Shown here: positions 16,793 through 22,288 of the stretch, piece by piece
Position numbering within the stretch: position 1 is the stretch's first letter
How the letters are laid out: each line of letters opens with the position of its first letter
Origin: Pleurocapsa sp. MO_226.B13
Lineage (GTDB): Bacteria > Cyanobacteriota > Cyanobacteriia > Cyanobacteriales > Xenococcaceae
DNA: 22,288 nucleotides
NCBI GenBank assembly: GCA_030064795.1
Contig: JASJEI010000350.1
Location: 1-22,288 of the forward strand
Reading direction: 5' to 3'
Notes under the pieces: model-generated
What the model was told of the DNA's origin: nothing
Database searches by the model: none
Seen by the model: only the letters and a program-made list of their open reading frames with translations
Program-made: the position numbers and the translations under genes

Positions 16793-18556
16793 ATGAAACT
16801 AGAACAAACCACCAAAATTACTCCCAAACCGCCAAGATCGTCTGCAACCGCCTCTGGTTCTTCCATGTTTACTTCCTCTGGTTCTTCCCAAGATCGTAAT
16901 CCCGCTCAACCCACAGTCGCTCAAGCTGTAGTCAAGCTACTACAAGAATTAGGTGTCAACTCTGCCTTTGGCGTATCGGGTGGTGGCATAGGGCCGATGT
17001 GGGCGACTTTAGAATACAGTCTAATTAAAGTTTTGCACTTTCGCCATGAAGCTGGTGCTGCTTTTGCAGCGGTGGAATCCTATTTTGCCACTAATCGCCC
17101 AACTGTGGTTTTTACTACTACAGGGCCAGGAATAACTAACGCTTTAACGGGGCTTTTGGCTGCTAAAGGAGATGGGGCAAAAGTAATTTTTCTTTCCGCT
17201 TCTACTTCGGCCGTAAGTCGGGGACGGGCTGCTTGTCAGGAAACCAGTACCTACAATATGCCTAGTAGTGGCTTGTTTACCTCTGGTACAATATTCGACT
17301 TTGCCACCACCGTTGAAAGTAGCGAACAACTACCAGAAGTTGCCCGCCGTCTTGCTATGGGGCTAGCACGCCCAGGGGGATTCGTCGCCCACGTTAGTAT
17401 TCCCACAGCAATTCAAACCAGTTTACTCGATGCACCCTTAGCACCAGTCAAATTTTTTGGTTCTGTTCCCACTGCTGGGGAAGATGCGATCGCCGAATGT
17501 CTTAAATTACTCATTAAAAAACCCTTCGCCATTTGGGTCGGTTTTGGGGCAAGAAATGCAGCCGAACCAATCAAACAAATGGCAGAAAGAACGGGGGCTG
17601 CGGTCATGTGTTCTCCCCGTGCTAAAGGAATTTTTCCCGAATCTCATCCCCAGTATTTAGGAGTCACGGGTTTTAGCGGACACGAAACCGTACTGAAATA
17701 TATGGAGACACAAAGTCCCGATTATATTTTAGTTTTGGGGACGCGCTTGGGCGAACCGACTTCTTTTTGGAGTCCAGCAATGCTACCTAACCAGGCATTT
17801 ATTCATGTAGATATCGATCCAGATGTGCCTGGTACTGCTTATCCTTCGGCCAATACCTTTGCCATTCATTCTGAGATCGAGGTTTTTGTCAACAACCTAC
17901 TCAAACACCTGCCCCCCCGCCTCTCTACGCCCCTGCTCCCTGACTCTCCTACTCCCCTGCTTCCTTGCTCCTCTCCCGTTCGACCAGAATTTCTGATGAA
18001 TGCAATTCAAAAGGCGATCGTCGAGGGTAGCGAGGCTATTGTCATGGCTGAGGCTGGTAATTCCTTTGCCTGGGCGACTCATTTCCTGAAATTCGATCGC
18101 CCTTATCGTTATCGGATTAGTACTGGCGTAGGTGCAATGGGTCATGCTGCTACGGGAGTTGTCGGTGCAGCATTAGGTTGGCACGATAAAGCGGTGGCTA
18201 TTGTCGGTGATGGGGCAATGTTGATGAATAGCGAAATCAATACCGCCGTTAAATATGAAGCACCAGCGGTTTGGATTGTTCTCAATGATGCCCGATATAA
18301 TATGTGCGACCAGGGCATGAATTTACAAGGTTTAACAGGGGTAGATGCCCATATTCCCCCCGCAGATTTTGTCAAAATCGCTCAAGGGATGGGTGCAGAT
18401 GGTGTTCGCGTCGAACGAGAATCTGACTTAGAAGTTGCTTTGTCAAAAGCGATCGCTGCTACCGTACCTTTTGTCGTCGATGTGATTATCGATCCGACTT
18501 GTCCTTCACCCATTGCAGGTAGAGTCAAGAGTTTGATGAAACAAGGTGCGAAATAG
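16793..18556 (+). CDS. ThDP-dependent carboligase, acetolactate-synthase-like
   Basis: A thiamine diphosphate enzyme of the acetolactate synthase superfamily, 587 aa, likely to decarboxylate one 2-oxo acid and join it to a second carbonyl compound as an acyloin. Residues ~45-210 are the pyrimidine-binding domain with catalytic Glu86 (RHEAGAAFA), ~225-370 the central domain, and ~400-585 the pyrophosphate-binding domain with GDG at 472-474 and Asn498. The NDARYN sequence after the ThDP motif differs from true acetolactate synthases, suggesting another substrate; ScyA of scytonemin synthesis is a known cyanobacterial relative using aromatic 2-oxo acids. Two oddities: a Ser/Thr/Pro-rich N-terminus (~1-40), and a Pro/Ser-rich linker (373-397) encoded by C-rich repeat DNA. 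ATG at 16793 is chosen over a TTG at 16706 that lies inside a repeat. Confidence 0.9.
   Translation: MKLEQTTKITPKPPRSSATASGSSMFTSSGSSQDRNPAQPTVAQAVVKLLQELGVNSAFGVSGGGIGPMWATLEYSLIKVLHFRHEAGAAFAAVESYFATNRPTVVFTTTGPGITNALTGLLAAKGDGAKVIFLSASTSAVSRGRAACQETSTYNMPSSGLFTSGTIFDFATTVESSEQLPEVARRLAMGLARPGGFVAHVSIPTAIQTSLLDAPLAPVKFFGSVPTAGEDAIAECLKLLIKKPFAIWVGFGARNAAEPIKQMAERTGAAVMCSPRAKGIFPESHPQYLGVTGFSGHETVLKYMETQSPDYILVLGTRLGEPTSFWSPAMLPNQAFIHVDIDPDVPGTAYPSANTFAIHSEIEVFVNNLLKHLPPRLSTPLLPDSPTPLLPCSSPVRPEFLMNAIQKAIVEGSEAIVMAEAGNSFAWATHFLKFDRPYRYRISTGVGAMGHAATGVVGAALGWHDKAVAIVGDGAMLMNSEINTAVKYEAPAVWIVLNDARYNMCDQGMNLQGLTGVDAHIPPADFVKIAQGMGADGVRVERESDLEVALSKAIAATVPFVVDVIIDPTCPSPIAGRVKSLMKQGAK
17909..17981 (+). 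repeat. C-rich repeat tract within the ThDP enzyme gene
   Basis: About 73 bp of degenerate CTGCTCCC/CTACTCCCC-type units, the kind normally seen in cyanobacterial spacers. Here they are read in frame as LPPRLSTPLLPDSPTPLLPC plus SSPV, exactly between the central and pyrophosphate-binding domains of the ThDP enzyme. Confidence 0.85.
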
Positions 18557-18591
18557 TATTTTGTCTGAATGTTTCTAGTTAACCAACGACC

Positions 18592-18668
18592 GTAGAGACG
18601 TAGCATGCGATGCGGTTGCGCAAGCAAGTCGTTAGACGAGCGCGAGTCCTTTAGGGCTACGTCTCTAC
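18592..18668. repeat. Inverted-repeat element, GTAGAGACG family, 51-bp loop
   Basis: GTAGAGACGTAGC (18592-18604) and its exact reverse complement (18656-18668) flank a 51-bp GC-rich interior that contains TCCTTTAGGG. The outer arms match the palindrome family at 11308 and 19861; the interior matches the TCCTAAAGGA family. It lies between the ThDP and KAS III-like genes and could form a long hairpin in the transcript. Confidence 0.85.
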
Positions 18669-18733
18669 CGATGACTTCCCTAATTATTCCCGATTGATTT
18701 TTAAATTTAACCTCAAATTGCAGGAAAAAGATT

Positions 18734-19864
18734 ATGAACTTGTTACCCGTTGGAATTCGTTCTCTCGCGGTTAGTTTTCCCAGCACCATCCGAACTAACG
18801 ATTACTATAGAGAAAATTATCCCGAATTAGTGGCTCAAGCAGAGCAAAAAACCCTATCCAGAGTCTTTTCTACGAGCAAATCTTCGAGTACTGGCAATGA
18901 ATTCGATCGCGAAATGCTGCCTTATCTAGCCGATCCCTTTCGAGGTACGGTAGAAAGAAGAGTATTTGCTCCTGGTGAATCAGCTTTAACTATTTCTTAT
19001 CAAGCAGCCCAAGAGGCGATCGCAGCAGCTAAACTAACTGCTGAAGATATTGATTTGATGTTGGTTGGTACTATTTTCACCGATCAATTAGGAGCTGGAA
19101 ATGCAGCTTTCTTAGCTCAACAACTTGGTTTACAAGGTGCTGCTTGGAATTTGGAATCAGCTTGTTCTAGTGCAATTCCTGCTTTACAAACTGCTGCGGC
19201 AATGTTACAAACAGGACAGTATCAAAATGTTTTAGTAGTTGTTTGTTGTAACTACTCTCCTTTTACCGATCCTCAAGATACTCTTTCTTTTCTATCTGGT
19301 GACGGTGCAGGAGCGTTTGTAGTCAGTAAGCTAAAACCAAATCAGGGCATTTTAGGAACGAAAATTCTCAACACTGCTTGTACTTGTAATACTTTTTACA
19401 ATGAACTGGTTACAGATGCTCAAGGCAATCCTCGTATTTATATGCGTGCTAATAGAGGTACTGGTAAAGTTTTGAGCAATAGTGCTGCAGATTTTTTGAG
19501 AAAATGTTGTGATGGTGTATTGAAAGCTGCTGGTGTAACTCTCGAAGACATTGATTTCTTTGCATTTAATACTCCTACTGCTTGGTATGCCAATGTTTGT
19601 ACTAGGGCATTAGGCATCGATCGCGATCGCACGATTAACCTCAACAGTCGCTACGCCAATATCGGTCCGACTTTCCCCTTAGCTAATCTTTATCACGCTG
19701 CCGAATCTGGCAAAATCGCGGAAAACGACCTGGTTTTAGTCTATAGCATTGGTTCTGTCTCTAATGCTGGTGCTTGTGTAATGCGTTGGGGGGATGTGGC
19801 TTTAGGCAATCCTCCTGCACCACCACTGTATAAAAGTCATCAGTTGTCAGTAGTCAGTGGGTAG
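18734..19864 (+). CDS. KAS III-like (FabH superfamily) enzyme with altered catalytic triad
   Basis: A thiolase-fold enzyme of the 3-oxoacyl-ACP synthase III group, 376 aa. The nucleophile is Cys144 in LESACSSAIPAL. In the FabH Cys-His-Asn triad the Asn is kept (Asn309, YANIGPTFPLA), but the His position, found exactly 30 residues earlier as in E. coli FabH, is Asn279 (FFAFNTPTAWY). The His is normally needed to stabilise the decarboxylated malonyl nucleophile, so ordinary malonyl condensation is unlikely. Acyl transfer from a CoA thioester to a hydroxyl or carbon of another substrate is more plausible (inference); the partners here could be the ligase's aryl-CoA and the ThDP enzyme's acyloin. 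The family fold ends near residue 358; the last ~10 residues (KSHQLSVVSG) and the stop come from spacer repeat DNA. The ATG at 18734 follows AGGAAAAAG. Confidence 0.9.
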   Translation: MNLLPVGIRSLAVSFPSTIRTNDYYRENYPELVAQAEQKTLSRVFSTSKSSSTGNEFDREMLPYLADPFRGTVERRVFAPGESALTISYQAAQEAIAAAKLTAEDIDLMLVGTIFTDQLGAGNAAFLAQQLGLQGAAWNLESACSSAIPALQTAAAMLQTGQYQNVLVVVCCNYSPFTDPQDTLSFLSGDGAGAFVVSKLKPNQGILGTKILNTACTCNTFYNELVTDAQGNPRIYMRANRGTGKVLSNSAADFLRKCCDGVLKAAGVTLEDIDFFAFNTPTAWYANVCTRALGIDRDRTINLNSRYANIGPTFPLANLYHAAESGKIAENDLVLVYSIGSVSNAGACVMRWGDVALGNPPAPPLYKSHQLSVVSG

Positions 19865-19904
19865 AGACGCGATATATCGCGTCTGTACAGTAGTCAGTGG
19901 GTAG
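19848..19904. repeat. Palindrome with flanking 17-bp direct repeats
   Basis: CAGTAGTCAGTGGGTAG occurs at 19848-19864 and again at 19888-19904. Between them AGACGCGATA (19865-19874) is followed at once by its reverse complement (to 19884). With one mismatch the palindrome extends to GTAGAGACGC…GTAC (19861-19888), the same family as 11308-11335. The first direct repeat supplies the last codons and the TAG of the KAS III-like gene. Confidence 0.9.
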
Positions 19905-19950
19905 TTGTTGAATAGCTCTCGCTTTGACTGTTGAGTTTTAGCTTTGCCCA

Positions 19951-19990
19951 TCTTCCTTATTCCTTCTCGTTCCTTATTCCTTGTCCCTTC
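19951..19990. repeat. Degenerate TTCCTTA-type heptamer tract
   Basis: A pyrimidine-rich run of imperfect 7-bp units (TCTTCCT, TATTCCT, TATTCCT, TGTCCCT) that ends 2 bp before the chorismate mutase start codon. It is like the tract before the CoA ligase and leaves no room for a Shine-Dalgarno site. Confidence 0.8.
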
Positions 19991-19991
19991 T

Positions 19992-20420
19992 ATGAATAAA
20001 ATTATCTTTTTACCACACCAACCTACCGAGCCTTCTCAAACAGTTTCCTGGCGAGTTCGGGGACTTAGAGGCGCGACTACTGTTCCAGAAAATTCTTCGG
20101 CAGCTATTACAGAGGCTGTCAAAGAGTTATTTGATGCCCTCGAACAGAAAAATCAATTAGACCCCGATTTAATTGTTAACGTAATTTTCTCAGTCACTCC
20201 AGATTTAGATGCTATCTTTCCCGCTTCAGTAGTTCGTCATCGCCCTGGTTGGGATTTAGTTCCTCTTTTAGACGTACAACAAATGAAGGTTGCGGGCAGT
20301 TTACCTAGATGTATTCGCGTACTGATTCAGTTCAATACACCTCTACGACAAACTGCTTTGCAGCCCGTTTATTTACGAGATGCAGCCTTGTTACGTCCCG
20401 ATTTGGCGATCGCCCATTAA
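19992..20420 (+). CDS. aroH: Chorismate mutase, AroH type
   Basis: Converts chorismate to prephenate, the branch point toward phenylalanine and tyrosine. The 142-aa protein is a monofunctional AroH-fold enzyme: WRVRGLRGATTV at 20-31, FSVTPDLDAIFPA at 66-78, GSLPRCIRVL at 102-111 and a C-terminal YLRDAALLRPDL. Arg26 and Arg109 correspond to Arg7 and Arg90 of the Bacillus subtilis enzyme. Its catalytic Glu78 and Cys75 correspond to Gln97 and Asp94, which I recall as usual in cyanobacterial AroH. ATG at 19992 is preferred to the TTG at 19944. In the cluster it pulls chorismate toward the aromatic amino acid consumed by the lyase, complementing the DAHP synthase at the cluster start. The next gene begins 25 bp later, so the two are probably co-translated. 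Confidence 0.93.
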   Translation: MNKIIFLPHQPTEPSQTVSWRVRGLRGATTVPENSSAAITEAVKELFDALEQKNQLDPDLIVNVIFSVTPDLDAIFPASVVRHRPGWDLVPLLDVQQMKVAGSLPRCIRVLIQFNTPLRQTALQPVYLRDAALLRPDLAIAH

Positions 20421-20433
20421 CAATTATCTTATC

Positions 20434-20438
20434 AGGAG
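20434..20438 (+). promoter_or_regulatory. Ribosome-binding site deciding the P450 start
   Basis: AGGAG lies 7 bp before the GTG at 20446 and is the clearest Shine-Dalgarno sequence in the cluster. It supports the GTG over a TTG at 20380, which would add 22 residues and overlap the chorismate mutase gene by 41 bp. Confidence 0.8.
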
Positions 20439-20445
20439 AAAGATC

Positions 20446-21825
20446 GTGCTTCAGCAACCTACCTACTCAAAAATCGCTAAAAATCCTCCCAGTGTTCCTG
20501 GCTATCCAATCGTCGGTTGTTTACCACAACTTGGGAATAAACCTCTAGAGCTTTTTATGAATGCAACCCGTAATTATGGAGATATTGTCCATCTGGGGAC
20601 AATGGCGGGTCAGAAGTTATATTTAGTAGCTCATCCAGACTACATTCACTATATCCTGCGGGAAAATAGTCAAAATTATGTTAAAGGTGATAACTTTCAA
20701 GAGATTAGGCTAGTCATTGGTAACGGGTTGGCGGTATTGGAAGGCGACCAATGGAAGCGTCAGCGTCGCATCATGCAGCCATTATTTCATCGCCAAAGAT
20801 TATCTTGTATAGTTGAAGCTATGACTAGCATCATTGCAGAGATGCTGGAAAACTGGAGTAAGCCAGATAGGGACGCAAGAATTGATGTCTCCCAGGAGAT
20901 GATGAAACTATCGGAAAGGATGTTCCTAAAAGCACTCTGGAGTGACGATGCCAAAAACGAGACTGAAGAACTACTAGAAGCTTGGAATGTTGCCTTTAAC
21001 TTTATTAGCGATCGCCTTTGGTCGCCCATTAAGCTGCCTTTAAGCATCCCAACCCCAAAAAATAAACGGATGAAACAAGCGGTGGAGACACTAGATAGGA
21101 TTGCCTATAAAATTATCCGCGATCGCCGTCAAGGTAAAACCGAATCTAATGATATGCTCTCAATGTTGCTCGATGCTCGCGATGAATCTGGCGAAGGTAT
21201 GAGCGATCGCGAACTTCATGACGAGATCATGACTATGTTCTCCGCTGGATTTGAAACCACAGGAGTAGCTATGGCATGGATTTGGTATGTGCTTTCCCAA
21301 CATCCTCTTGTCGAACGTCAGCTTCATCAAGAAGTTACCACAGTGCTTAACGGTCGGATACCTACCTTTGAAGACCTACCACAACTTAAATATACCAAGA
21401 TGGTCATCAAAGAAGTATTACGCCTCTATCCAGGTGCTTGGGTATTTTCTCGTAACAGTTTAGCTGATGACGAAATTGGCGGTTATCACATCCCTGCCAA
21501 CTCGATGATTCTTCTGAGTCCTTATCTAACTCATCGTCTGTCTAGCTATTGGGATAACCCCGAAGGTTTCGATCCCGAACGTTTTCAATCTCAAAAAGCA
21601 AGCGATCGCTCCAGCCGTGCTTACTTCCCCTTTGGTAGTGGTTCGCGTCAGTGTATTGGCGAGGCTTTGGCGATGACAGAAATGCAGTTAGTTGTTGCCA
21701 TGATTAGTCAACGTTATCGCTTAAATTTAGTGCCTGGTCGTATAGTTGAGAAAAAACCCCTGCTTACCTTGCAGTGTAGTCAAAACATTTTAATGGATTT
21801 AGCACCTCAAGCTTCGCAATTATAG
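20446..21825 (+). CDS. Cytochrome P450 monooxygenase
   Basis: A heme-thiolate oxygenase of 459 aa that probably tailors the cluster's product by hydroxylation, epoxidation or oxidative ring formation. The signature motifs are all intact: proline-rich start (PSVPGYPIVGCLPQLG), I-helix AGFETT at 267-272, ExxR at 323-326 (EVLRL), PERF, and the heme loop FGSGSRQCIG at 396-405 with Cys403 as ligand. No membrane anchor is obvious, so it is likely soluble or loosely membrane-bound, using ferredoxin encoded elsewhere. The sequence resembles the class of bacterial P450s that act on fatty-acid or polyketide-like substrates, but I cannot assign a CYP family. It is the last gene of the cluster visible in the window. 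Confidence 0.95.
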   Translation: MLQQPTYSKIAKNPPSVPGYPIVGCLPQLGNKPLELFMNATRNYGDIVHLGTMAGQKLYLVAHPDYIHYILRENSQNYVKGDNFQEIRLVIGNGLAVLEGDQWKRQRRIMQPLFHRQRLSCIVEAMTSIIAEMLENWSKPDRDARIDVSQEMMKLSERMFLKALWSDDAKNETEELLEAWNVAFNFISDRLWSPIKLPLSIPTPKNKRMKQAVETLDRIAYKIIRDRRQGKTESNDMLSMLLDARDESGEGMSDRELHDEIMTMFSAGFETTGVAMAWIWYVLSQHPLVERQLHQEVTTVLNGRIPTFEDLPQLKYTKMVIKEVLRLYPGAWVFSRNSLADDEIGGYHIPANSMILLSPYLTHRLSSYWDNPEGFDPERFQSQKASDRSSRAYFPFGSGSRQCIGEALAMTEMQLVVAMISQRYRLNLVPGRIVEKKPLLTLQCSQNILMDLAPQASQL

Positions 21826-21841
21826 CAGTCGAAGCAAAGGT

Positions 21842-21864
21842 AGAGACAAATATCAGTTGTCTCT
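21842..21864 (+). terminator. Possible transcription-ending hairpin after P450
   Basis: AGAGACAA (21842-21849) and TTGTCTCT (21857-21864) form an 8-bp stem with a 7-base loop, 17 bp after the P450 stop codon. There is no T-run after it, so it may instead be another GTAGAGACG-family palindrome. Confidence 0.45.
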
Positions 21865-21910
21865 CGCAAAGGCGCGAAGGCGCAGAGAAATTTAAGGTGT
21901 CCTAGTCTAT
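21861..21910. repeat. Inverted copy of the 16617 dispersed repeat
   Basis: Read on the minus strand it starts ATAGACTAGGACA and continues to CTCTGCGCCTTCGC and CCTTTGCG, the same blocks as at 16617-16715 but without the inserted segment. The two copies face each other around the genes from the ThDP enzyme to the P450. Confidence 0.75.
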
Positions 21911-22036
21911 AGTTCAGTTCGATTGCTATATAGCCGTACAAAGTTGGGTTAGCACAAGTAAAGTTGTTGGTTCGTAAGTAGCGAGTAGTGAGTACTCAGA
22001 TAAGTAAGAAGTACATATTGCTTTATCGATTCAATT

Positions 22037-22259
22037 TATAGTCATTCCAAAAAGAAACCAGAGGTATGAGTCACCGAGATTGAATTAGCTTTAACCCTAC
22101 TAACAACTAAAATTCGAGACCCCGCGTCCTAAAGGATACACCTTCGGATATCGCCGTCAGGCGTTTACCCCGTTTGGCTCGGGGCAAGGGAATGCTCGAA
22201 TTAACTAACCACTAACAACAAGCTAGTCAACCATAAGGAAATTAATTGGAATGACTATA
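22037..22259. mobile_element. Probable MITE with 14-bp terminal inverted repeats
   Basis: TATAGTCATTCCAA at 22037-22050 is the exact reverse complement of TTGGAATGACTATA at 22246-22259, bounding a 223-bp segment with no reading frame of note. The ends begin and finish in TA, as expected for IS630/Tc1-mariner-related elements that duplicate a TA target (family assignment is inference). Inside it sits a second inverted pair, AATTCGAG (22111-22118) and CTCGAATT (22195-22202), around a GC-richer segment containing TCCTAAAGGA, flanked by direct copies of ACTAACAAC (22099-22107, 22211-22219). It therefore seems to have received an insertion itself. Confidence 0.7.
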
Positions 22260-22288
22260 CTGTTCGCTTTTCTCTGATTTCCCGAACA

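Larger units (their letters stand above)
21826..22036. other. Non-coding, repeat-bearing region after the cluster
   Basis: No gene is visible. It contains the hairpin 21842-21864 and the inverted copy of the 16617 repeat at 21861-21910. The rest, to the MITE at 22037, is unremarkable. Confidence 0.5.

Noticed and set aside
18382..18789. A 135-codon open frame on the minus strand crossing the ThDP gene end and the KAS III-like start
   Set aside because: It overlaps two clear genes and an inverted repeat and its translation shows no recognisable domain.
18734..19864. Type III PKS (chalcone/stilbene synthase-like) as an alternative for the KAS III-like gene
   Set aside because: The Cys region LESACSSAIPAL and the YANIGPTFPLA region fit the FabH group, and the typical chalcone synthase His and GFGPG motifs are not visible.
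20265..20318. Gln97/Asp94 in AroH where the B. subtilis enzyme has catalytic Glu78/Cys75
   Set aside because: I recall the same substitution in ordinary cyanobacterial AroH proteins, so it is probably a lineage feature and not a sign of lost activity.
20309..20548. A 79-codon + strand frame across the aroH/P450 junction
   Set aside because: It lies out of frame within two well-supported genes, and the AGGAG plus GTG of the P450 explains the junction.
2629..21202. Frequent GCGATCGC octamers as possible operators
   Set aside because: This is the HIP1 repeat, spread over coding and non-coding DNA of many cyanobacteria, with no promoter-linked pattern here.

Overview
The window looks like a chromosomal segment of a cyanobacterium. 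The HIP1 octamer GCGATCGC occurs many times in both genes and spacers, the DNA is AT-rich, spacers carry heptanucleotide tandem repeats and GTAGAGACG-type palindromes typical of cyanobacteria, and the ammonia-lyase closely matches, from memory, the phenylalanine ammonia-lyase of Anabaena variabilis. I cannot place genus or order.

Region 1 (1-6300) is decayed accessory DNA with a few intact genes. Four remnants are visible: an aldehyde dehydrogenase and an aminoglycoside 3-N-acetyltransferase that each kept both ends but lost the middle, a C-terminal TnpB fragment, and a MmyB-like ligand-domain fragment without its DNA-binding part. Intact genes are an AraC-type regulator, a probably Tat-exported short-chain dehydrogenase (SDR), a cytosolic SDR, and a divergently transcribed LysR regulator.

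Region 2 (6302-11268) is a two-gene unit. The first gene encodes an N-terminal HTH-like domain plus an AAA-like NTPase. The second, 14 bp downstream, encodes a related NTPase, one membrane helix and 14 WD40 blades (two seven-bladed propellers). It looks like a membrane-tethered signalling or conflict module; its function is unknown.

Region 3 (12010-21825) holds seven genes, all on the + strand, that read as one specialised-metabolite cluster: DAHP synthase, MIO-type aromatic ammonia-lyase, CoA ligase, ThDP-dependent carboligase, KAS III-like enzyme, AroH chorismate mutase and cytochrome P450. The first and sixth genes boost flux into and out of the shikimate pathway. The lyase and ligase would give an aryl-acrylyl-CoA, the ThDP enzyme an acyloin from 2-oxo acids. 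The KAS III-like enzyme, which has Asn where the catalytic His should be, could join the two, and the P450 could tailor the product. The logic resembles what I recall of furanolide (cyanobacterin-type) assembly and of the ScyA step of scytonemin, but no halogenase or methyltransferase is visible, so the product is open.

Region 4 (21826-22288) has no gene and consists of repeats, including a probable 223-bp MITE. Most gaps inside the cluster also carry repeat families, and in two places repeat DNA appears to have become coding sequence.
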